From assembly GCA_041736895.1 (NCBI GenBank), contig JBGSSS010000088.1, positions 1-64,000 on the forward strand: a DNA stretch of 64,000 nucleotides, read 5' to 3'. This DNA comes from JANRLT01 sp041736895. Its GTDB lineage: Bacteria > Planctomycetota > Planctomycetia > Pirellulales > JALHPA01. The position numbers and the translations under genes were made by a program. The notes under the pieces are model-generated. The model saw nothing but the letters and a program-made list of their open reading frames with translations, ran no database searches and was not told the DNA's origin. Below are positions 33,865 through 42,271 of this stretch, piece by piece (the stretch's first letter is position 1; every line of letters begins with the position of its first letter).

Positions 33865-35706
33865 GTGAACAAAATCGCCTCGCTCCTCATTGCCCTCCTC
33901 TGTTCGGTTGCCTCCCTCGCCCAGGCGGCCGAGCCAGCCGCGGCAAAACCCAACATCCTCTGGATCACCAGCGAGGATAACGCCTCGCAGTGGATTGGCT
34001 GCTACGGCAACAAGCAAACCAAGACGCCCCGCATCGACGCGCTCGCGCAAGAGGGCGTGCTGTTCGAAAACGCCTATGCCAACGCGCCGGTCTGTGCCGT
34101 CTCGCGGGCGACGATTCTGATGGGCGTCTATTCGCCGACCATGGGGACGCAGCACATGCGTTCGCGGCATCCGATCCCGGCAAACTATCGTCCCAACGTC
34201 GAGTACCTCCGCGCTGCTGGTTACTATTGCACCAACAACAGCAAGACAGACTACAACTTTGCGGGCAAGGATGCTTCGTACTGGGACCAATCCTCGGGCA
34301 TGGCCCATTACAAGAATCGGCCCGAGGGCAAACCGTTCTTTGCCATCTTCAACATCGGCGTGTCACACGAGAGTTCGCTCTTCAAGAATGCCGCGGCCGA
34401 GCCGCAGCGGGTGAAACCCGACGATGTGGATCTGCCGCCGTATCTGCCCGACTTGCCGGAAGTGCGCAAGGATTATGCGCGGTACTTGGATCGGGTCGAG
34501 AAGATGGACGAGCAAGTTGGGAAGCTGCTCGACGAGCTGAAGAAGTCGGGCTTGGCGGACGACACGATCGTGTTCTATTACTCAGATCACGGCGGCATCT
34601 TGCCGCGCGGGAAACGTTATTTGGAACAGACAGGCGTGAAGATTCCGTTCCTCGTCCGCATCCCGGAAAAATTCCGCAGCGCCGCGCCGTTCAAACCTGG
34701 CCAGCGCGTGACCGAGCCGGTTTCGTTTATCGATCTGGCCCCGACGCTCTTGTCATTGGCGGGGATCGACATCCCGGCTTACCAGCAAGGGCGGCCGTTT
34801 CTGGGGGCCAAGCGCGTGGAACCGGCGGCCGATGAGATGGAGTTTCTCTACGCGGATCGCTTCGACGAACTGTATGGCATGCGCCGCGGCTTGACCAACG
34901 GCAAATGGAAATACATTCGCAACTTCAATCCCGATTTTCCCACCGCGCCCTACTCGTTCTATCAATTCGGCCAACCGGGCTGGACCGCGTATCAAAAGGC
35001 CTTCGAAGCAGGAAAACTTACCGGCTATCACAAGGCGCTCTGGGAAGCGCCAGGGACCTCGGAACAGTTGTACGACCTAACAGCGGATCCGTGGGAGATG
35101 AAGAATCTGGCCACCGATCCGGCGCATGCCGAGAAGCTCGCCGCGCTGCGCGAACGTCTGAAAGCCACGATGAAGCAGGTCAAGGACACGGGCATTGTAC
35201 CCGAGCCGCTGTTCGAGGACTTGGCCGGCAAAGCGACGATCGCGGAGTATGTGCAGAGCGACAAATTCGATCACACAAAAATCACGGACCTTGCCTTCAC
35301 CGCGACCGAGATCGACGCGAAGAATATCGCGCGGTTCAAAACGGCCCTCGGTTCCGCGGATCCGACCGAGCGTTACTGGGGCTGCGTCGGACTCCGTTTG
35401 CTCGGCTCCAAGGCAGCGAAAGAAGCCGACGAACTCCTGCCGTTGCTCAAAGACAAACATGCCGGCATCCGCACTACCGCGGGGCAAGCGCTCTTTGCCC
35501 TGGGTAAGAAGGAACTCGCCGTGGACGCGCTCCTCGCCGATGTTGCCACGGACATGAATGATTCGTCGTTATTGAACCTGCTCAACACGCTGCGGCGTTT
35601 GGATTTGCTCGACCGGCTGCCGAAGGGCTGGGATAAAAGCAAAACCGGCAAAGGCCAGGGCAAGGATTACATCCAGCGATTTTCGAATCGGATCAAGGGG
35701 GAGTAG
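33865..35706 (+). CDS. Secreted sulfatase (S1 family) with C-terminal HEAT-like region
   Basis: Predicted sulfate-ester hydrolase, 613 residues, GTG start, signal peptide (IASLLIALLCSVASLAQA). Metal-binding N-terminal motif NILWITSEDNAS (Asp38, Asn39). Active-site sequence PVCAVSRATI: Cys77 is the residue to be converted to formylglycine and Arg81 is present, but the usual Pro of CxPxR is Val79. FYYSDHGGILPRGK supplies the second Asp/His metal site. The C-terminal about 130 residues (LRLLGSKAAKEADELLPLLKDKHAGIR) are HEAT-like repeats. Planctomycetes use such enzymes on marine or plant sulfated sugars; the preceding beta-helix protein may act with it. No anaerobic maturase is nearby. Confidence 0.87.
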   Translation: MNKIASLLIALLCSVASLAQAAEPAAAKPNILWITSEDNASQWIGCYGNKQTKTPRIDALAQEGVLFENAYANAPVCAVSRATILMGVYSPTMGTQHMRSRHPIPANYRPNVEYLRAAGYYCTNNSKTDYNFAGKDASYWDQSSGMAHYKNRPEGKPFFAIFNIGVSHESSLFKNAAAEPQRVKPDDVDLPPYLPDLPEVRKDYARYLDRVEKMDEQVGKLLDELKKSGLADDTIVFYYSDHGGILPRGKRYLEQTGVKIPFLVRIPEKFRSAAPFKPGQRVTEPVSFIDLAPTLLSLAGIDIPAYQQGRPFLGAKRVEPAADEMEFLYADRFDELYGMRRGLTNGKWKYIRNFNPDFPTAPYSFYQFGQPGWTAYQKAFEAGKLTGYHKALWEAPGTSEQLYDLTADPWEMKNLATDPAHAEKLAALRERLKATMKQVKDTGIVPEPLFEDLAGKATIAEYVQSDKFDHTKITDLAFTATEIDAKNIARFKTALGSADPTERYWGCVGLRLLGSKAAKEADELLPLLKDKHAGIRTTAGQALFALGKKELAVDALLADVATDMNDSSLLNLLNTLRRLDLLDRLPKGWDKSKTGKGQGKDYIQRFSNRIKGE

Positions 35707-35827
35707 CGCGAGGAGACGGTATTTTGAAACTTTTTCTTAACTTTTGAAGGTTAGAATCAAATCTTCTGTGGGTGAATTTGGTTCACTAGAGTTCCTATGC
35801 TGCCACAGCTCCGGGAACAGATGCCGT

Positions 35828-36247
35828 ATGAGCTCCACGTTGTCGATCAACACGCGTGTCGTGCTGATTTTTGCGCTCACGGGTTTGGCGATCGGCTGGA
35901 TATTTTTCGTTCTCTGGCAATTTCCGTGGATCGTCCCGGCCGATAGCAATTTGGGAACTGGTGAAGAACAAATCGCTTATGCCGGCGGCATGCTATTCGT
36001 GATTGCCGTTTTCAGCATTTGTTTGCCCGCGGGCTTGGCCGGCAAAGGCCGCGGGTCGCTGCTCGCGACGGGTTTGCTGCTCGGGCTTTCAGTATACTTT
36101 GGACTCGCGCTTTATCCTTCGGCCGAAGTCTGGCACTACCCCGTGCGCCTCGCGATGCATGGGTTGCAATGCGGAATCTTGGGGTGTTGGGGGGTGAACT
36201 GCTGGAGGCAACAAACGCAGCGTGCGCGAGAGGGTTTTATTCCTTGA
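35828..36247 (+). CDS. Hypothetical integral membrane protein
   Basis: About 139 residues and very hydrophobic, with probably four membrane helices (VVLIFALTGLAIGWIFFVLW; GGMLFVIAVFSICLPAGLA; LLATGLLLGLSVYFGLALY; and a last one around AMHGLQCGILGCWGVNCW). It has no recognised family. The ATG at 35828 is preferred; the frame is open to 35744. It overlaps the convergent PhnD-like gene by a few bases at its 3' end. Confidence 0.6.
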   Translation: MSSTLSINTRVVLIFALTGLAIGWIFFVLWQFPWIVPADSNLGTGEEQIAYAGGMLFVIAVFSICLPAGLAGKGRGSLLATGLLLGLSVYFGLALYPSAEVWHYPVRLAMHGLQCGILGCWGVNCWRQQTQRAREGFIP

Positions 36248-37370
36248 TTGGTTCTTCAGGCAAGTCATCGGGATCAGCGGGAACCACGGGATCAGGGCCC
36301 ATCGCCTCGTCGATGCGGCGGATCAGTGTCCATTGCTGCCGATAATCCGCAGGGACGAACTTTGTGATCCCCGCGGGACCGTACTCTTGTTCCAAGCCGC
36401 TGCCGGCCCACTCAAAATCCTTGAACGTTTCCTTGATCGCCTTCACCAGATCGGGATGCAGATTGTAAACGTGGCCGAGCGCGGTTGAGGGGAAGAGCCC
36501 CGATTCATAAATGACCCGATATTGCTCCGGCTTGATATCGCCTCGTGCGACAGCGCGGGCGAGCATGTCGCTGGCAACAGGAGCGGCGTCACATTTGTTG
36601 GCGGCGACCTCTCGAATCGAATCGTCGTGGCCATGCGTGAATGAGAATTCGAAATCTCGTTCCGGTTGCAGATCGTAATCATTCATCAGAATGACCAGCG
36701 GCGCTTTGTAGCCCGAGTTGCTTTTCATGTCGACCAGGGCCAGGCGTTTGCTCCCCCGCAGGTCTTCGATGGTTTTGAGTTTGCTGTCGGCCGGAACGAT
36801 GAGTTGCATCGTATGGCCGATCTTGCCATCGGCCGCGGCCAGAGTGAAATCGGGAACGAAGCCATACTCGCGCACAGCTTCGGGCACCGTTCCGGTGCTA
36901 AAGGCGGTCACGTGCAGCTTGCCGTTTTTCAAGGCGGCGAGTTGCTCGGTGGTGTCTTTGAGAACGAGGAACTCGACTTTCTTGTCAGTGGCTTTTCCCA
37001 GCGCGGCCAAGAATTCTTGCCAGACTTTTTCCTGACGTTCCGAGTCCACGGCGCCGATGTAGGAAAAAACCAGCGTGTCGGGGTTCACAAACTTGGCCGA
37101 ATCGGTTGGCGCGTCGGCGACCAGATCGTTGTCGGCATCGCTATACGCGGCAGACAAATGTTTGGCCGCGTGTTTTTTGTTGAGCTTCAGTTTGGCGAGC
37201 ATTGTTTGCTCGTCGATGGCTTTGGTATCGGTCTCGATTTTACTTTTGTAAAAATAGTATCCGCCGACGACAATCAAGATCAGCGGCACGAGCGTGAAAA
37301 GCACACGCTGCAACGAAAAACCGTGTGTTGCAGCAGCCGTAACGGCGCTGTTGTTACCAGTGTCGCTCAT
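36237..37370 (-). CDS. Membrane-anchored PhnD-type substrate-binding protein
   Basis: About 377 residues. One N-terminal membrane helix (VLFTLVPLILIVVGGYYFY) replaces the usual cleaved signal, so the protein is tethered. The rest is a phosphate/phosphonate-binding PhnD-like domain: FSYIGAVDSERQEKVW, then LKNGKLHVTAFSTGTVPEAV, LIVPADSKLKTIEDLRG and SNSGYKAPLVIL typical of these folds. No ABC permease or ATPase for phosphonates is adjacent, so it is an orphan sensor or binding protein. The ATG at 37370 gives the expected start (MSDTGNNSAV). The substrate is unknown. Confidence 0.8.
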   Translation of the reverse strand: MSDTGNNSAVTAAATHGFSLQRVLFTLVPLILIVVGGYYFYKSKIETDTKAIDEQTMLAKLKLNKKHAAKHLSAAYSDADNDLVADAPTDSAKFVNPDTLVFSYIGAVDSERQEKVWQEFLAALGKATDKKVEFLVLKDTTEQLAALKNGKLHVTAFSTGTVPEAVREYGFVPDFTLAAADGKIGHTMQLIVPADSKLKTIEDLRGSKRLALVDMKSNSGYKAPLVILMNDYDLQPERDFEFSFTHGHDDSIREVAANKCDAAPVASDMLARAVARGDIKPEQYRVIYESGLFPSTALGHVYNLHPDLVKAIKETFKDFEWAGSGLEQEYGPAGITKFVPADYRQQWTLIRRIDEAMGPDPVVPADPDDLPEEPIKE

Positions 37371-37632
37371 GGATAGATCTCGCAGTGAATGAACCTTGTC
37401 CCACAACAAACTATCGTAGGGTCAGCGTGTGAAAATTGAAATCAAAATCTGCCCAGGTTTTTCCGGAATTTTCGCAACGCGCAAAGCCGCATGCGAAAAT
37501 CTATTCCTGAAAGCGGCGTATGATCGTTCACCTGAATCCCAACGTGAAACGTTCGTTTCTTAAACAATATCGTAAGCGCGGCGGATGCCGACGCAAGCAA
37601 GAAATCTCTGCCAAGTCGAAATTCAGCCAAAG

Positions 37633-38145
37633 CTAACATTCGGGCCGATTTTTAACGTACACGTCATGCAGCATGCCATAGTGCAGCGCCTGTTTCTCAC
37701 GCTGCATTCCCAAACTCCGGGCAGTCGCTTGCGAAGGGAGATTTTCGGGACGGACGAGGGCAACAAGCTCTGCAATGTCCAGGTGCTGAAAGAGATAGTC
37801 GTGGCATGCGGCGACCGCCTCGCGCGCATATCCTTGCCGCCAGTAAGGGCGATGAATCATGTACCCCACTTCGACAAACATTTGGCCCTCGATCTCTTGC
37901 CGAATCGGACCCACGCGGCCAAGCGGCTGGCCCGTGTTTCGATCCTCCGCGATCCACAGCCCATAACCGTAGTCGCGATAGCGTTGCAGATTCTGCTCGA
38001 TTCGTTCGGCCGTTTCGGCGCGATCCAGTGTTTTGGGATAGTACCGCATGACCTCGGGGTCGCTAAACAGCTCGGCGAGAAAATCGAGGTCGGCGTGCGA
38101 CATCGTTCGCAAGTGCAAACGCGGGGTTGTCAGGATCACGGACAT
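37633..38145 (-). CDS. GNAT family N-acetyltransferase (RimJ/RimL type)
   Basis: A 170-residue acetyltransferase: starts SVILTTPRLHLRTMSHADLDFLAELF, has the acceptor part WRQGYAREAVAACHDYLFQH with the acetyl-CoA-binding RxxGxA-type loop, and the ENLPSQATARSLGMQREKQ end. All this is typical of Acetyltransf_3 (RimJ/RimL-like) proteins that act on N-termini or small amines. The substrate is not known. Single gene, on the same strand as both neighbours. Confidence 0.85.
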   Translation of the reverse strand: MSVILTTPRLHLRTMSHADLDFLAELFSDPEVMRYYPKTLDRAETAERIEQNLQRYRDYGYGLWIAEDRNTGQPLGRVGPIRQEIEGQMFVEVGYMIHRPYWRQGYAREAVAACHDYLFQHLDIAELVALVRPENLPSQATARSLGMQREKQALHYGMLHDVYVKNRPEC

Positions 38146-38235
38146 GTTTTTAGTTGCGAGCCGGAACGAACTTGTCGCTTAGAAAAATTGCTAAGCGACG
38201 ATGCGACTTCAGGATGATTCGACGTCTTCTCGCAG

Positions 38236-38295
38236 TTCACGTTACCAAGCTGGGGCTTGGTAACGTGAAACACAGCAAGCTGGGGCTTGGTAACG
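38236..38295. repeat. GTTACCAAGC...GCTTGGTAAC palindrome with partial second copy
   Basis: TTCACGTTACCAAGC and GCTTGGTAACGTGAA pair around GGGG at 38236-38269. A second copy of CAAGCTGGGGCTTGGTAACG follows at 38276-38295. Confidence 0.85.
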
Positions 38296-38338
38296 AGGAA
38301 ACTTTGTCGCCTTCGCTAATGCTACGCGCCTACAAAGT

Positions 38339-39388
38339 TTACGCGACGATCCCCTTGGTCACGAGCATAAAGACATCTTCGAGCGTCGGGTCCTTGTCGT
38401 TAAAACAGCGCAGCCGGATTTGCTGGCGGGTGAACTCGTCGTGCAGGTTCGCGACCGCTTCGTCGTCGCCTTCGAGCTCGACGACCAAATACCCTCGCTC
38501 GGTTTGCACGTCGCGCACCGCAGGCGTGTTGCGCACGATGCGCATCGCCAGTTCGTGCTGCCCGTCGTGGACGCGGATTTCGATGATGCGGTTGCGGCGG
38601 ATGCGGCGGTAAACCTCGTCGATCGAGCCGTGCATGAGCAACTGACCGCGCTCGATGATGCCAATCGAACTGCATGTATCGGCCAACTCGCTGAGGATGT
38701 GGCTGCTGATCAGGATCGTCTTGCCCATCCGGCGGAGTTCCTTGAGCAAGGCTTTGAACTCCAGCCGCGCACGCGGATCGAGGCCACTCGAGGGTTCATC
38801 GAGGATCAACAGCGGCGGGTCATGGACCAAAGTTTTTGCCACGCACAACCGCTGCTTCATGCCGCGCGAGAGTCCGTTAACAAAGTCATCGCGCTTGTGC
38901 ATCAGGTCGAGCAGTTCCAGCACGTCGCCGATGACCTGCTTGCGCTTCACGCGGGGGATTTGATACGCCACGGCGAAGAAGTCGAGGAACTCCCAAACCC
39001 GCATCCCGTCGTAAACGCCAAAGTTGTCGGGCATGTAGCCGACACAGCGGCGCACGCCCAACGGGTCTTTGGTGACGCTATGGCCGTTGATGATTCCTTC
39101 GCCGCCTGTGGCTTGGAGCAGCGTCGCGAGGAAGCGGATCGTCGTGCTTTTGCCGGCACCGTTGGGGCCGATGAAGCCAAACAACTCACCCGCCGGGATC
39201 GACATCGAAAGATTTTCCACCGCGACGAACTCGCCGTAGCGCTTGTGGAAATTGGTAAGTTGAATCATCGGCCGCGCGGGTTTCGGCGCGGCGGCCTGCG
39301 CGGGCGTCGATTGCTGCGTCGCAGTGGGCTGCGGCGCTTCGATCGCTTGCGCGACGGGAAATTGCGTAGGATCAACAGGTGGATTCAT
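38339..39388 (-). CDS. ABC transporter ATP-binding protein (GldA/CcmA-like)
   Basis: A 349-residue ATPase. A Pro/Ala/Gln-rich N-terminal 40 residues precede the ABC domain. Walker A GPNGAGKST, Q-loop VGYMPDNFGVYDGMRVWE, signature LSRGMKQRL, Walker B LLILDEPSSGLDP and H-loop ILISSH are all present. The C-terminal about 100 residues resemble the extra domain of gliding/drug ABC-2 ATPases. It is followed upstream (65 bases) by the 900-residue membrane protein on the same strand. It likely pairs with that protein; no ABC-2 permease is seen nearby. Confidence 0.9.
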   Translation of the reverse strand: MNPPVDPTQFPVAQAIEAPQPTATQQSTPAQAAAPKPARPMIQLTNFHKRYGEFVAVENLSMSIPAGELFGFIGPNGAGKSTTIRFLATLLQATGGEGIINGHSVTKDPLGVRRCVGYMPDNFGVYDGMRVWEFLDFFAVAYQIPRVKRKQVIGDVLELLDLMHKRDDFVNGLSRGMKQRLCVAKTLVHDPPLLILDEPSSGLDPRARLEFKALLKELRRMGKTILISSHILSELADTCSSIGIIERGQLLMHGSIDEVYRRIRRNRIIEIRVHDGQHELAMRIVRNTPAVRDVQTERGYLVVELEGDDEAVANLHDEFTRQQIRLRCFNDKDPTLEDVFMLVTKGIVA

Positions 39389-39418
39389 GCGTTAAAAAGT
39401 AGACAAAGTTTCTCGATG

Positions 39419-39444
39419 CGGTTCGGCAGGAGCCTCACCCTCCC
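39419..39444. repeat. 26-bp repeat (inverted copy at 49497-49522)
   Basis: CGGTTCGGCAGGAGCCTCAC followed by CCTCCC. The same string in reverse complement occurs at 49497-49522. Both are intergenic. Confidence 0.9.
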
Positions 39445-39452
39445 AAGATTTT

Positions 39453-42152
39453 CTATTCGAGGTCGATCCGGGGGCTATCGTTATCAACGATCGGCGGATG
39501 CCAATTCAGGTCGCGCTCGTGCTGCCAAATCGAAATCGGGTGCGCGTGCAGCACGACGATGGTCATCGAGCGATCGCTTTGGGCGGCAGCGGGACTGACA
39601 CTGAGACCTTCGAGTTGTTTGGGGATCAGCGCGATCATCCGGACTTCGTTGGGGTGGAGTGATTTGTCCGCGGCGAGCGTCGCGAGCAACTTCTTGAGCG
39701 GGATCGCGCTTTGGCTTGGGTTTGTCGAGGCCGTGGTTGTCGTATCATATTTTTTCCAGTGTTCTTTGAAGAGCGCGTCGAGATTTCCGTTGGCCGAACT
39801 TTGCCAGATGCCGTCGCTGCCGGTGCCTTGGATCATGTTTCCAAGCCACAGCCATTGGAAATTCCCTTGCGCGTTCTTGCGCACGAGCACCGCATCTTCG
39901 AGATCGAACTTGGTGAGGTTGCCGACGCCGGCGCCGCTCTGGCCTTTGACGGCATAGGTGATCGCGCCGCCGAGTTCGAGCATCTGCTCGCTGTGGATCA
40001 TCGAACTGGAGTTGGAGAGAACCTGAAACCCGTCCAGCTTGGTTTCTTGATCGTTTTGACTGAGGGCGACGCGCCCGATCGTCGCCTTGTTCGTGGCATC
40101 GTGCTGCGAGGGGAAAGGAATCGCCGCCGCCGCCGAAGTGCCGTAAGTCAATTCATACGTCGAGGACAACGACGAGTAGAGTCCGGTGTAGCGCGTTAGA
40201 TGTGCCCGCGGGTAATTAGGGTAACACTCCAGCACCGCGATCTCGGTCTGCGAGCGCGCGAAGCCGATGTCCAATTGCGCGAGTTTAATCACCGCCAGCG
40301 AGCCGGCAATGGCGATCACGGGTGCCGCGGCCCAAGCATATTCGACACGCCCCAGCACGCGAAACAAGCCGTAGTTCCCCACGACCAACACGCCCAGATA
40401 GATAATCAACATCACGGCGACGAAGCCGACTTCGGGAATCTTGATGCCGCTCGCTTCGCCGAGCGCGGCGCGCGTCTCATTGGCCAACGGGTTGTCATCG
40501 CTCCAACCGGCGGCGCTGCGCTCGTCAATCGGCGTGATGTCTGGCGTGCTCGTATCATCGCGGTTGAGATTTTGCAGGTTGTTGTAGGCCCTGATAAAAA
40601 AATCTGGAGTGTCTTCGAGGGCTTGCTGGCTCGTGGATGGAGCCGCGGCTGATCCCGTTTTTGAATCGGCGGCCAACGAACCGGTCGGCAAGCCCTGGTC
40701 GTGCCAATCGCGCGTCAGGATCCGCAGCCTTGAATTCGCGTAGGCATCGTACTCATCGCGGTTCAACGCCCCGCTGCGCGAGACATTGCGCGCGGCATAG
40801 CCGAGGCTTTGACCGTCTTGATTAAAGCTATTGGCGGGCGCAAAAATCCGCGGCCCGCGGCCGAGCAGCGCGGCGTTGACAAAGCTGTCGATCCCCGGCC
40901 AATCGGTAAACTCTTTCTGCTTCAAGTTGAAAGCCGTCAACACGACTCGGCCGCGACCGACAGCGCGGGCCAGCACCATGCCCGCGGTGTTGGGAACCTG
41001 AATCGCCTCTTTATGGGGCTGGATGGCCAAGCAGCTCCAAGGTCGAGTCATCTTGAGTGTGCGCACGCCCTTATCACGCAAATGCTCATTGCTGAAACGT
41101 TCGGACCAATGGGCATTGAGCGTTTCGATTTGCTCAGGCTTGATCACGCTCGCGGTGACGGACTCACTTGGCAGGTAGAGATTCTTTTCCGGCGGATCGA
41201 GGAAGCTCCCTTTGAGCTTGTCCATCGACGTCGGCCCGTTGATCACGAGAACGCCTCCCCAATGCAACCAATCGAGCAGCGCCGTTTGTTGATCGGCGTT
41301 CAATAAACTTGGGTCGATGTTGTCCCAGACCAAAACGGCTGTGGTTGTCCAATTCAGCAGTTGGTGGGGCAAGGGGACTTCGGACTTTTGCAATTCTGGG
41401 ATGACGATTCGGTAGTCATGCTCGAAGCTAACCGGTCCGGGGGCGCGCAGCGTGTCGAATTTGCGCCAATTTTTGAACCGCGTCGCATCGGTACTCAAAA
41501 TCACCAGCAGATAACTCTGCGCTTCGAGTCGCGTTAGCGGAAAGCTCATCTGCTGGTACTCGCTGCCGGAGCGGCCGTCGCGCAAGACCGAATTCCAAAG
41601 CAGCGAGCGGTCGGGTGTCGTATAAACTTGGTACTCGGGGTATCGGACTTGGCCCTTGGCGAGGCTCACATGGCGGCGGACTTCGAGTTCGTAGGGAACT
41701 TGTTCCAAACGCATCGGAGCGGAACTGCCATTGAGGAGTGTGCCCACGAGTTCGCCGCCGGGGATATCCTGGTCGTTGGACTTGCGCCGTTCGCGCGCCA
41801 GTTGCCAATGCCTCGGCTTCATGAAGTCCAATTCAATTTCTTCTTGCGGCTGCTGGCCGAGCGGCGTAATTGTTGGCGCAGCGGGCGTTGCCGATTTTTC
41901 CGGCGGTTTGGGCTTTTCGTTGGAGTACTGCGGGAGCAGGAAAAGTTCCGGCTGATCGAATGGCTTCTTGGCTTTCTTCTTAGCTGCTTCCTCCTCTTCT
42001 TTTTTCTGCTTCTCCGCCAACTCTTGTGGCGTCAGTTGCGGGTCTTCGCTGCAACTGCAGCCGTTGACGACAAAGCCGAGCAGGATCGCCAGCAGGGCGA
42101 AGCGAAACAAAACCGTGCGATCTTGTCGTTGAGCGGGTAAGGTGTCTCGCAT
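39453..42152 (-). CDS. Large membrane protein with GldG-like domain, ABC partner
   Basis: About 899 residues. N-terminal hydrophobic segment ending in a lipobox-like VVNGC, then a Lys/Glu-rich stretch (QELAEKQKKEEEEAAKKK). The middle part contains LVWDNIDPSLLNADQQTALL and WLHWGGVLVINGP, resembling the amidotransferase-like fold of GldG/DUF4350-type proteins. Towards the C-terminus two membrane helices are clear (VAVMLIIYLGVLVVGNYG; AAPVIAIAGSLAVIKLA), followed by a beta-rich domain. Adjacent to the ABC ATPase, so it probably forms part of a transporter or of a mechanochemical complex. The ATG at 42152 is chosen just before the hydrophobic segment; the frame is open to 42242. Role unproven. 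Confidence 0.75.
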   Translation of the reverse strand: MRDTLPAQRQDRTVLFRFALLAILLGFVVNGCSCSEDPQLTPQELAEKQKKEEEEAAKKKAKKPFDQPELFLLPQYSNEKPKPPEKSATPAAPTITPLGQQPQEEIELDFMKPRHWQLARERRKSNDQDIPGGELVGTLLNGSSAPMRLEQVPYELEVRRHVSLAKGQVRYPEYQVYTTPDRSLLWNSVLRDGRSGSEYQQMSFPLTRLEAQSYLLVILSTDATRFKNWRKFDTLRAPGPVSFEHDYRIVIPELQKSEVPLPHQLLNWTTTAVLVWDNIDPSLLNADQQTALLDWLHWGGVLVINGPTSMDKLKGSFLDPPEKNLYLPSESVTASVIKPEQIETLNAHWSERFSNEHLRDKGVRTLKMTRPWSCLAIQPHKEAIQVPNTAGMVLARAVGRGRVVLTAFNLKQKEFTDWPGIDSFVNAALLGRGPRIFAPANSFNQDGQSLGYAARNVSRSGALNRDEYDAYANSRLRILTRDWHDQGLPTGSLAADSKTGSAAAPSTSQQALEDTPDFFIRAYNNLQNLNRDDTSTPDITPIDERSAAGWSDDNPLANETRAALGEASGIKIPEVGFVAVMLIIYLGVLVVGNYGLFRVLGRVEYAWAAAPVIAIAGSLAVIKLAQLDIGFARSQTEIAVLECYPNYPRAHLTRYTGLYSSLSSTYELTYGTSAAAAIPFPSQHDATNKATIGRVALSQNDQETKLDGFQVLSNSSSMIHSEQMLELGGAITYAVKGQSGAGVGNLTKFDLEDAVLVRKNAQGNFQWLWLGNMIQGTGSDGIWQSSANGNLDALFKEHWKKYDTTTTASTNPSQSAIPLKKLLATLAADKSLHPNEVRMIALIPKQLEGLSVSPAAAQSDRSMTIVVLHAHPISIWQHERDLNWHPPIVDNDSPRIDLE

Positions 42153-42203
42153 ATGAATTTTGCCCGGGGTGTTCTTAGAAATGCGAGGCTGCGTCCGTAA
42201 TCC

Positions 42204-42271
42204 TAACCCGACGCGTAAGCGAGGGAGTAACATCCAACGCATCTCTCCCTCGCTTACGCGTCGGGCTGCTA
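42204..42271. repeat. CCCGACGCG inverted repeat, locus 4
   Basis: TAACCCGACGCGTAAGCGAG... and CTCCCTCGCTTACGCGTCGG..., around a 20-base loop. It lies in the spacer between the PQQ-propeller and GldG-like genes. Confidence 0.9.

Noticed and set aside
37520..37636. 38-codon basic open frame (MIVHLNPNVKRSF...)
   Set aside because: Very short and overlaps the end of the acetyltransferase gene; no ribosome-binding site or similarity. Possible but unsupported.
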